From Spongilla lacustris (Eukaryota > Porifera > Demospongiae > Spongillida > Spongillidae), in the NCBI GenBank assembly GCA_949361645.1, contig OX442431.1, positions 5,584,473 to 5,648,472 of the forward strand: 64,000 nucleotides of DNA. Reading direction: 5' to 3'. The notes beneath the pieces were generated by a model. That model saw nothing but the letters and a program-made list of their open reading frames with translations, had not been told where the DNA came from and did not search any database. Position 1 is the stretch's first letter. Each line of letters starts with the position of its first letter. Position numbers and translations under genes: made by a program. Positions 15,520-25,480 of this stretch are shown piece by piece.

Positions 15520-16310
15520 TTACACTGTGTCTCGGTCTCGGATCAGGAACTTAATGAACAGACCATAATGATCGCTGGGAAGGACTCCGCAAGGGATCAC
15601 CTTGTCTTTACCGACCAGTTCCAGCGATGTCGGTTGTATTCTCCCATTGGCCGGACAGTAGTAGATCCGATCGATGCGCTTGGTCGGATTGTCGGTGTGC
15701 CACGTCAGTTCTACGAGCCGCATACCTCCCACACATCGCGAATATTCTCTGGCTGGCCCCCGATCTCGGCTAGCTCTCTGTCCTCGATGTTCAGGTCTCC
15801 TCCAAATATGTCCATCTCCGAAGCCTTCTCCAGCTCCTTCATGACGTCAAAGCCCTGCTTCAGTTGGCTCTTCCGCTCCTCTGTGTCAGTCGGCAAGTTT
15901 TCCAGGTGTGACGTCATAAAGTGAATACCTGTACTGCTACCGTGGATAGTGGCGGGCAGCTTCAGCAGGTGCCGCCCCTGACCGGATCCCGGGAACGTAA
16001 CTGCGGTACTCCCGTCCTTTGTGGGCACCACGGCCGATCCGTTCCTCACCAGGTCGTGGTAGTAGTTACACCACCCCGATACGTTGCGGTACATAGTGTA
16101 CTCTCCGCCCAGTTCTCGCATTATCAAGTCCCACGTAGCCGGGATGACCGTCATCCCGGCTACGTGGGCCTCTTGAAAGTACACTACATCTGGCTTCTTT
16201 TGTTTCACCAGTTCGCAGACTGCGTGCGTTCTTTCGGAAATGTAGTTATCATCTAAGCCAAAAATATTCCAGCTGAGCAGGGAAAATTCTTTCGTTTGTT
16301 GCTGACCCAT
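15520..16310 (-). pseudogene. TDP2-like tyrosyl-DNA phosphodiesterase, intronless, one frameshift
   Basis: Endonuclease/exonuclease/phosphatase-fold enzyme. In the family it removes tyrosyl groups from DNA 5' ends left by topoisomerase II. The catalytic set is present: LLSWNIFGLDD at the N-terminus, YFQEAH, MTSHLEN, GGDLNIEDRE and a final LPSDHYGLF. IGGQPENIRDVWE matches the TDP2-specific stretch after GDxN. Reading frame 1 (16310 to about 15711) stops at TAG just after DVWEVCGS, while the rest of the domain (LTWHTDN to the stop at 15520) is in the next frame, so one base is gained or lost at about 15710-15735. All catalytic motifs are intact and the frame is otherwise open, so an assembly error or very recent decay fits as well as a true pseudogene. 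The N-terminal ubiquitin-binding region of vertebrate TDP2 is absent. A lack of introns in a gene-rich area may mean retroposition. Confidence 0.78.
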
Positions 16311-16351
16311 TTCAAACCGACCGGTCTACGCGGTAAATACATGCATGTTTA

Positions 16352-17589
16352 CAGTGGTGTTCACCGAAAGAGGGGAAAAATGCAATAATGCACATTTTTG
16401 ATTTTATCTCATGAATGGTATATAAGTATATCATGCCAATTACATTTTTAGATTCAGCATCTACTTCTGAACAGAGTACATTTGCTTTAACTTGTAAACA
16501 AATCAATGCACCATAGTAAACAACTGCTGGTCAGGTTGGATGTTCAAGGCTGTAACTCCTCTATACTTTGTAGTTAAGCTACCAAATTTTTTTTTGTATT
16601 TACCCAATACAGGTGAGTACCTATAGTGTTGTGTTGAGCTCTCAAGTCTCACTCGCTGTGGAGATCGGTAGGAAAGTATCACTTTTCAGAGGGAGGCGTG
16701 GTCTTCGTATGAATTCGGACAAATTAGTTTGACTTAAGGATTAAAATTGACTTTTTCTGAATGAGAGGTCTCTGGGGTATCCATATAATTTATAATAATT
16801 TTTTGGCAGCTTGCTATCGGCATTAAATAATCCATGAAATGTTAAAAATCTTAACATTGAAAGCCATTTTTCACCCGTTTTTAGGATTTCTCCGTATATG
16901 GTAGTAAACGTGTAGCACATAATCATGATATTTGCGTTTGTACTTATTCTATCAAGTATTCTACACGTAGAAATGCTTTTAAAAGTTACGTACAGTGCTT
17001 ACAAACGCAAATACTATGATTCTTTGCTACATTTTTACAATGATATACGGAGAAATCCTAAAAACGGTTGAAAAATGGCTTTCAATGTTAAGATTTTTAG
17101 CATTTCATGGATTGTTTAATGCCGATAGCAAGCTGCCAAAAATTATTATAAATTATATGGATACCCAAGAGACCTCTCATTTAGAAAAAGTCAATTTTAA
17201 TCCTTAAGTCAAACTAATTTGTCCGAATTCATACGAAGACCACGCCTCCCTCTGAAAAGCGATACTTTCCTACCGATCTCCACAGCGAGTGAGACTTAAG
17301 AGCTCAACACAACACTATAGGTACTCACCTGTATTGGGTACATACAAAAAAAATTTGGTAGCTTAACTACAAAGTATAGAGGAGTTATAGCCTTGAACAT
17401 CCAACCTGACCAGCAGTTGTTTACTATGGTGCGTTGTTTTGTTTAAAGTTATAAAGCAAATGTACTCTGTTCAGAAGTAGATGCTGAATCTAAAAATGTA
17501 ATTGGCATGATATACTTATATACCATTCATGAGATAAAATCAAAAATGTGCATTATTGCATTTTCCCCCTCTTTCGGTGAACACCACTG
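16352..17589. mobile_element. 1.24-kb TA-flanked foldback element (Tc1/mariner-like MITE)
   Basis: Almost the whole element is one palindrome, with arms of about 570-600 bp and a short centre near 16960-16990. The ends are CAGTGGTGTTCACCGAAAG and its complement, each bordered by TA (16350-16351, 17590-17591). TA duplication and CAGTGG-type termini are typical of Tc1/mariner elements. It has no transposase ORF; the mirrored ORFs on either arm are the same sequence read twice. Confidence 0.85.
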
Positions 17590-17911
17590 TAGCCGCACTG
17601 ATCTAAATAATTATAATCATATACGACGAGGGTGACTAAAACTAAAGCAGTTGCCAAGGCACCACATGTAGCATCTCATCCCTAATAAGATACTCATAGT
17701 AGAAAGTTAAAGTACTGCAGGCATAAAACATAAGGAGATTGGTGGAAAGTCAACAATGCCAAAGTGCACCTGTACTCCACTGCTCACTGGCATTTGACTG
17801 CATCATATCATATTGTTGCTTTAGTTTTGAGCATAATAATGTGCATGACTTGGACAATACAATGCACAAACAACCAAACACACATGTACATCGAGATCTC
17901 AAAGGCTGCAA

Positions 17912-19902
17912 TCATCCACAGTCCTCACAGTAAATGTTTCTGAGAGCCCTGTTAGGGACATAACCTCTCCCTGTGAAGCTCTCAAAATATCTGCCAAGCT
18001 CCCAGTGACAGATGGAGGAATTAAACGGTGTGGAAGGTTCAAGGTTCTCTGCAAGTGAAAGGCCATGTACGAATAATCATTATACTGTAGAGTACCTCCC
18101 CTCTGCTCCCATCGAAAAGAGATTTGTGTTTACTAAACAAGTGTATCTCTCTACACAATAGCACTAATTCATAAATGCAGCACCATAGCACTACACAATC
18201 AGCACCATAGCACCACAACACCATAGCACCACAACACCATAGCACTACAACACCATAGAACTACTTCACAAGCACAATACTATAGCACTTCTTATAACAG
18301 GCACTGTAACGTAGCACTAGTTTGTGTTGCAAACATTGTGCTAACAAGGCAGCAAGACTTAGGCTTAGCAATCGTTAGCAATCATGCTTGTCCCCGGAAG
18401 GCTTTTCTAAATGAATCAATCACCATGCACCCTCATGATGTCTGCGATGTACTATAATTTGTGGCTATGAGTTAATCGAAGGGCGTACGTACCGAGTTGG
18501 CACAAGAGTCCACGAGAAATGCAATCACTTGATACATCAGTGGCACAAATTGGGCAGGAAATATGCGCTTACTTTGCACTGCCATATTACCGTAAAGGAT
18601 AATATACAAATCAACAATCTGACCAAATCAGGACTCCACTATGTATGTCCCGAATTTGATGCAATTTGAACACACACACACACTTTGAAAAATGTGGATT
18701 TCTAACCTGCAGGGTTAACGAACTTTGTACCCATGGCACGGAAAATACGTAGATCACAAAATCGATTTCCATAGAGAGCAATTGTGTGGGGACAAGTGTA
18801 CGAAATTTGAAAGGAAAAGGTTGTACTGTTGCGAGGATGCATAACCTACAATTTTTATAGTGATAAAATTATAACCTCACAAGCCTGATTTTGCTAGACA
18901 CTTTCCCATATGATCATAATAATTTATATTTAAATGTAATATTCAAATCACAGTACCCATCAAGAACCTTTAAGTGCCACAGAGGTAAAGATTTTAGCCA
19001 CACTCGATATACAACTATATTTACAAACCTTCCCTTCACCCCTACCCCTATAAATTTGTTATAATATCACCCTTCCCCCCACATGCATACATCACACACA
19101 TGCATACATCACACACATGCATACATAGCCCCCACCTTGGGCAGCATATCTGGTGGTGCCATCCTCAACCAGTACATGGTAGAATGGCTGCCTCCTCCCC
19201 ATCTGCAGCTGGTCCACCCTCATCCGAACCATCCATGACTCGTCCATCTCACAGCACTCATCCCAGCCATACACCACACAGCGGTAGCCATACCTTGGAG
19301 GGAAATGGTGGGCAAGTGTATGTGTGTGTGTGTGTATGCAAATGTGTGAACACATGTGCGTGTGTACATGTGTGTGTGTACATGTGTGTGTGTGTGTGTG
19401 TGCAATGTGTGTAAAAGTGTGTGTGTGAACACATGTGTGTGTGCAATGTGTGTAAAAGTGTGTGTACATGTGTGAAAAAGTGTGTACATGTGTGTGTTGT
19501 ACATGTGTGTGTGTGTACATGTGTGTGTACATGTGTGTATGTGGATGTGCAGATGTGATGTATACATGTATGTACAATATATTACGGTTGGTTATTAACA
19601 GCAGATATGCACCTTATGTTTCTTGCTATCATTCCAATATGATATTTAAGACTGGGGACTCGACGTTTAGGCTGTAAAAGTGAAACAAGCATCAATATTC
19701 CCATATGTAAGAGGTGCCCATAGACTGCATTACAGTGTGTACACTTAGCATCAGTGCTACAAGTATACTGATGTATGTGTACACATGTACATGTACTAGC
19801 CAAGAAAAAAAGAAAATGAGATACATGTAGTCACATTAACTAGACTGCCACACAATCAGCCTGGTTGGACTGGGAACATACACTAGTTAAAACTACACAC
19901 AT

Positions 19903-19972
<70 letters not shown>

Positions 19973-19984
19973 CATGTGTGTGTG

Positions 19985-20025
<41 letters not shown>

Positions 20026-23000
20026 ATGTGTGTGTGTGCATGTGTGTGTGCATATGTGTGTATGTTTGCCTGCCCGTTGGTATTCCAAATGGCAGGTATG
20101 CCTGGCCAAACGTTACATACAGTGTACCTGGGACAGTGATGAGCACAGCTCTTCTTTCTTCTTCACTGCCTCCTCAGCAGAATGGCGTAACAGAATGAGG
20201 TCACTTGTAGCACGAGCCCCCGATTTAATGACATCATCCAACAGTCGCAGAACCTAGACAGAGGGCATAAGACCCTGCTAGATGTAGAACTATACAGAAG
20301 CACAGTCTATGCAAGGGTAGTGTGTGTCCTCTACATGTAGCATCCCATTGTAGGCATAAAGTGTATGTAAGTGATGGAGGCAGGAAGGGAGGGTGGAGGA
20401 AGGGAGGGAGGGAGAAGGGAGGGAGGGAGAAGGGAGGGAGGGAGAAGGGAGGAGGGAGAAGGGAGGGAGGGAGAAGGGAGGGAGGGAGAAGGGAGGGAGG
20501 GAGAAGGGAGGGAGGGAGAAGGGAGGGAGGGAGAAGGGAGGGAGGGAAAAGGGAGGGATGGAAGAGGGAGGGAGGGAGGAGGAAGGGATGGAGGAGGGAG
20601 GGAGGGATGGAAGAGGGAGGGAGGGAGGAGGGAGAGGGGAGGGAAAGAGGATTGAAGAGGGAGAGAGGATCAAGGAGGGAGAGGGAAGCGACAGAGGTCG
20701 AGGGAAAGGGGAGGAAGAGAGGAGAGATTGGAGTAGTACACTCACCGGCACAGGACTGTAGTTCAGGTTGATGCATAGACTGGTACACGAGAGAGTGTAG
20801 TCCAATGCAAAAGGCCGACCTACCACCTTAGAGCAGAGGAATAATTGAAGGCTAAGTGCCTGGGGAAGTCTCAAGCAACCCCTGCAAATAAATTAACCCC
20901 TTGTGAACAGAAGTGTAAACTCTTGCAGTACATTCACAAGACTGATAACAGAAGCTTTGGCCCTTGTTAATTAAAATATTTAAATTGAAATAATCTAATG
21001 TTCAGCTTTGTGCAACAAAGTTCCCAACAGCCCCTGATACACCCCTCCCCACATCACCACCCCTCCCCACATCACCACTCCTCCCCACATCACCACTCCT
21101 CCCCACATCACCACTCCTCCCCACATCACCACTCCTCCCCACATCACCACTCCTCCCCACATCACCACCCCTCCCCACATCACCACTCCTCCCCCACATC
21201 ACCACCCCTCCCCACATCACCACTCCTCCCCACATCACCACTGCTGCATTTGTTCATTATACAATCGACGCAGTTCCATTCCTGTAACAAGAGTGCTGTT
21301 TGAACACAGATTTCCTGCCATCCTCATACAAACCTACAACACAAATATTGGAAGAGGTCAAAAATGCAACTGTGGTAACAATTCTTTACCCAGGCAACAG
21401 CAACAACAACAACAAAAGAGTCTAACCACTTTAATCATAGACCTGGCCTTTTTGTCAGTGATCACAATGTCCTTGGACCTCACCTGAGCCAGAGAGGCAG
21501 TTGTAAAGTACAAAGGAGATACGCTGGGGAGCAGGACTGGCAACAGCTCCAAGCACTGCACCCGCGTCCTTCTGGTACCACCATTGTACGCATCAATAAA
21601 AATGGCGTCCTGAGTGCCACCAGCCTCCCTAAGGGTGAGAAGGGTTAATGCATGTACACCAGTCTCCCTAAGGGAGGGTGAGAAGGGTTAATGCATGTAC
21701 ACCAGCCTCCCTAAGGGTGAGAAGGGTTAATACATGTACACCAGCCTCCCTAAGGGTGAGAAGGGTTAATGCATGTACACCAGTCTCCCTAAGGGAGGGT
21801 GAGAAGGGTTAATGCATGTACACCAGCCTCCCTAAGGGTGAGAAGGGTTAATACATGTACACCAGCCTCCCTAAGGGTGAGAAGGGTTAATGCATGTACA
21901 GATGTTCTCTGGTGGACCAAGGGAGGTAAAAACATAAGTTAGTTTTAAGAAGCCCATCCTTTGCATACAAACTGCCAATATGTACATGTGTATGACCATC
22001 TGATTATAACAACTAGCCCTCCAGTCACAATCGACAATAATGTATGTGCATTCCGAACAAATGAATTAACAGTTCTAGACCCACTAGAAATAAAAGTGCC
22101 CTCCCTACCTCTCTTGTGACGATCCCAACTTCAGAAGGAAATGTGATGGAAAATTCACCTAATATTGCAAGATGAGCACAGTACACATGTACTTAGAGAG
22201 AACCAACCACGGTGGAATGCTGTTACTAAAAGATAACACAATTACAGAACCAATTTATAACTGAGCTGAAGCTAAGACTCTAAGCGCCTATCGCAAAAGC
22301 TATGAGCAAGTTGTGAAATCTGGGACATGATTTCAACTTGATACATTTTCAAATACTGAATGAACAACAGTTTTTGGAACCAATCCTTCAAAGGGCAAGA
22401 CGAATGTGAAAGCTTTAGTGCTGACCTAGAACTACACCCACACAATAAACACACACAGGTAAACATGCTTGTAATGTAGAAGATCATTCTATCCGCTACC
22501 AGGCTTGCTGTGAACATATCAGAGCCCAAGTCACAAGCCCTGAACAGCACTATCATACCAGAATAAGCCTGACACTAGTCAGAGCTAATGCAAGGGTGTT
22601 GCTATGTGTATAGCAGTGCTTTCTGTGTGCATACTTATTTAATGGCATTAATTATTAGTGATGATAATATGCACACAAGATATCATTCAAATAAAATCAA
22701 TGTCGGTGCAGGATTTGTGTAAAAAGGAAGCAACCAATGGGATTACGGCAATTACGAATTTACAAAATTACAGTTTGAAAATGAAAACTACAATGATTAG
22801 GTCCACCCACCCATACACATATATACATGTACCACAGTACCATCCACTGCCACACCCACCCACAGTACACACAACACAGCACCACACCCACCCACAGTAC
22901 ACACAATACAGCACCACTCCCACCCACAACACAGCACCACTCCCACCCACAGTACACACAACACAGCACCACTCCCACCCACAGTACACACAACACAGCA

Positions 23001-25427
23001 CCACTCCCACCCACAGTACACACAACACAGCACCACACCCACCCACAGTACACACAATACAGCACCACACCCACCCACAGTACACACACAACACAGCACC
23101 ACTCCCACCCACAGTACACACAACACAGCACCACTCCCACCCACAGTACACACACAACACAGCACCACTCTGGCATCTGGTAACTGCACACTCACAGGTA
23201 AAAGTGTGACACCAAGCCTCCTAGCAACTGAATGATAAACAATGCTCATTGTGATTGGTAAGCCTCTTTTCTGCTTAAGCACCTGGGGGAAGAAAATATG
23301 GAGGGGGAGGAGGAATAGGAGGAGAGGGTTGGGTATACACGTACCATAGAGTATCGCATACAAACCCTGCTCCACCGATAACAGGCTCGTGTTTAAATAA
23401 GCCTGTCACCATAATTTATTTATTTTTATTTTTTGGGGGGTGGGTGGGTATTATGAACGCTGTTACGTACCACTTTCCCAATCATATTGGAGTACCAAAT
23501 GTTGAAAAAGGTACACAGAGGCGTTAATGATTATGGAGATATGCTCATATACACATCAACATTTTTTTTTCACAGTGGGGAGGGGGAGGGGGGGGGGGGG
23601 GCAGAGGGAGGGGGGTTCACACACAGCACTCTACAACACACATGCCTGTTACCTGGTCAATGTAGGAGTTACTATCGTCGTAGTACTCCTCTTGTGAAGA
23701 TGGCCTGAACCCCAGTGGTCCATACAGCACAGCGTTCAGCTCATCCAGCACTGCACAGGTCCCCAGGCCAAGGCACTGCACCTGTGACATCAGCTCACTG
23801 GAGGACAGGGTGGGAGGGGGGCAGATGGAACCCCCAGACATTTGCTTGGCAAGGATCTTCCTGGCCACCTGTACGGCTATGTCGTCGAGCTCTCCCAAAA
23901 TAGACTCGGATGAGACTCCACTCCAAGGGTTCATCCACTGTGCCAACAGAATGGCACCTGCAAATACAAAAATGTCGCTGCTTATGCAATTAATGGCACA
24001 CAAACACGTGGAATGGGAATGGGACATGAAGCACATGTAATGGGAATGGGACATGAAGCACATGTAATGGGAATGGGAGAACAAAGCATGTGTAATGGGA
24101 ACGGGAACGAAGCATGTGTAATGGGAATGGGACACAAAGTACATAATGGTGCATGGGTCTCCTTTGCTTTCAAGGTATGTTCCTCATGATAGCAATGACT
24201 TAACAACTAACCTGACTCCAGGTGTTGCTGGGCTTCAGGAAGCTCAAGAAGAGAGCTCCACATCCCCTCCAGGTGCTTCCTATGGAGGTGCTCTCTACCA
24301 TACAGGGAGTAGAACTGGTGGGTCAAGTTGACACATCTGCCAATGAGATGAAAATGAATCAAGTGTGTGTATATCTATGCACATGTGTGTACATGTACAA
24401 TGGTGAAATGGTGTATGAATGGTGAAGTGATGTACATGGACAATCGTGACATGTACGTGCAACAATGTACACGTATGTCCCCTGAACATGGTTTATCAAG
24501 GGTGCACATATGTGCCCACAAGCATGGGGGATTTGAGGTACACCTATGCACACGACTGGAGCACATCATGTGGATGCTTGAATCGTGCAATCAGCGAGTA
24601 ATTGTTGTAGGCATGGAGACCAGTGATTTAAATGAAAATTAGGAACTAGACTAACACATGTGTTCTCTCGTAAGGAAGCACTTCTTACTTTGGGGGGACC
24701 CTGAAGACATCCCTGAGCACACACTCCATAAGACCAAAGGAGGATGCAGTTTCCTCCATGATGTCTGAGAACCCTCGCAGGTCGTGGTCGTCCAGCAATG
24801 GTGCACATGCCCCTACGTCCATCAACCTATCCATGAGGGCTTTGAGACGCTCCTCGCAGAGGTACCTCTGACAGACCAGTGCCCGCCAGTCGACAGCATT
24901 GCCGCCGGCAACCACTTCATCCCAACTTGACCACCTGTCGAACAAAAGTTACAGTAATGTCCAACATGGGGCGGGGGGTAAGTACATGACAGAAGGAGAC
25001 TGTGCAACGTGTCAGCTTTCTAATGGCCACCCAAGAAAGGAGAGCTACACGCCCTTCCTTCCAGCATCATTGATTAAAATGCGCGAAGAACTGCACGACA
25101 GGTATTCATTGTGCAAAAAATAACGCATGATGCACTATAGTGTCAACTATATATACACATAAAATATCACACACACACACGCACATACACATTTCACGCG
25201 CTACACACACACACACAAACACACACACACACGTTAGTGCAGAACAACGTTCACCTGCTCCTGGCCAATTTTTCCCATTGGCGGGAAACTGTTTGATGCA
25301 GAAGCCTGCAAACTCCACTTAACCTGAACACGTCAGGAACAGAGAGAACGGGAGAGAGGACTATAACCTCGAGCAGCTCGGGCGGCAGGTGTAGAATACG
25401 ATTACACGTCGATGTCTCCAGTTCCAT
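17912..25427 (-). CDS. FBXO21: FBXO21, F-box protein with SirB1-like and YccV-like domains
   Basis: Substrate-recognition subunit of an SCF (SKP1-CUL1-F-box) ubiquitin ligase. Thirteen coding exons: 25255-25427 (ATG 25427), 24689-24934, 24212-24336, 23653-23957, 23196-23282, 22109-22158, 21484-21628, 21239-21333, 20746-20881, 20128-20253, 19613-19671, 19136-19293, 17912-18048 (TGA). They sum to 1842 nt, 613 aa (human about 628), with every phase consistent. The F-box is at residues about 13-57 ([18 protein letters not shown]). The middle carries the SirB1/transglutaminase-like core ([36 protein letters not shown]). The C-terminus (about 497-600) is the hemimethylated-DNA-binding YccV-like domain ([25 protein letters not shown]) and ends with [15 protein letters not shown]. 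Several introns hold minisatellites, two of them overlapping splice sites. Shares a 53-bp intergenic gap with LRRC43. Confidence 0.95.
18180..18262. repeat. Short CACCATAGCAC tandem repeat
   Basis: Imperfect copies of CACCATAGCACCACAA in the last FBXO21 intron (18049-19135). The rest of that intron is AT-rich; one exon-like minus-strand stretch near 18500-18585 was not accepted as coding. Confidence 0.7.
19310..19560. repeat. (TG)n-rich tract with ACATGTGTG units, FBXO21 intron
   Basis: Irregular TG repeats with ACATGTGTGTG and AAAAGTGTGT modules, lying just upstream (in gene sense) of the exon at 19136-19293. Confidence 0.9.
19906..20068. repeat. (TG)n microsatellite, FBXO21 intron
   Basis: Long TG tract with GCATGTG interruptions between exons 10 and 11 of FBXO21. 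Confidence 0.95.
20373..20715. repeat. Purine-rich GGGAGGGAGAAGGGA array, FBXO21 intron 9
   Basis: Tandem 15-bp-type GGGAGGGAGAAGGGA units decaying into GA-rich sequence; homopurine on plus, homopyrimidine on the transcribed sense. It abuts the exon-9 donor at 20745 and could form triplex or G-rich structures. Confidence 0.9.
21040..21239 (-). repeat. 18-bp minisatellite starting at an FBXO21 splice donor
   Basis: Sense-strand unit GTGGTGATGTGGGGAGGA, about 11 copies with one length variant. The first unit is the real exon-8 donor: the exon ends CAGCAGTG and the intron begins GTGATGTGG, and AGTG+GTGATG recurs in most units. The array therefore repeats a functional 5' splice site. Confidence 0.9.
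21619..21898 (-). repeat. 39/43-bp minisatellite overlapping an FBXO21 splice acceptor
   Basis: About seven units. In gene sense each reads ...CTTCTCACCCTTAG then GGAGGCTGGT (or a GGAGACTGGT variant with an extra CCCT). The unit nearest the exon supplies the actual acceptor of exon 7 (exon starts at 21628 with GGAGGCTGGTGG). Units 2-4 and 5-7 form a three-unit higher-order repeat. Confidence 0.9.
22815..23166. repeat. ~32-bp minisatellite in FBXO21 intron 5
   Basis: On the plus strand the unit joins CACCCACAGTACACACAAC and ACAGCACCACTCC, about 11 copies with short and long forms. It starts about 30 bp inside the donor of the exon at 23196-23282. Confidence 0.9.
24005..24147. repeat. ~27-bp tandem repeat in FBXO21 intron 3
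   Basis: Five imperfect copies built from ATGGGAATGGGACATGAAG and CACATGTA between exons 3 and 4. Confidence 0.8.
25163..25235. repeat. (AC)n microsatellite, FBXO21 intron 1
   Basis: Interrupted AC tracts about 20 bp from the exon-1 donor. Confidence 0.9.
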
Positions 25428-25480
25428 ACTTAAAGGGGGAGGGGAAGTGTATTGGGCATTAAATCGAATTGGCGGCAATT
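25428..25480. promoter_or_regulatory. 53-bp divergent gap between FBXO21 and LRRC43 start codons
   Basis: The minus ATG of FBXO21 (25427) and the plus ATG of LRRC43 (25481) are 53 bp apart. Unless there are unseen upstream UTR exons, transcription must start inside or very near the opposing first exon. Promoter function is inferred from layout. Confidence 0.5.

Noticed and set aside
16741..17207. Mirrored ~65-aa ORFs
   Set aside because: The same sequence read on the two arms of a palindromic element; no transposase motifs.
18500..18585. Exon-like minus-strand stretch [16 protein letters not shown]
   Set aside because: It looks faintly like an ATM-family FAT-domain segment, but lies alone inside the last FBXO21 intron with no neighbouring ATM exons.
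20234..20874. Long Ser/Pro/Leu-rich minus ORFs and Gly/Arg/Glu plus ORFs
   Set aside because: Products of the purine-rich GGGAGGGAGAAGGGA array; only the part at 20746-20881 is a real FBXO21 exon.
22760..23209. Cys/Val/Trp-rich and His/Pro/Thr-rich ORFs on both strands
   Set aside because: Translations of the 32-bp intronic minisatellite.
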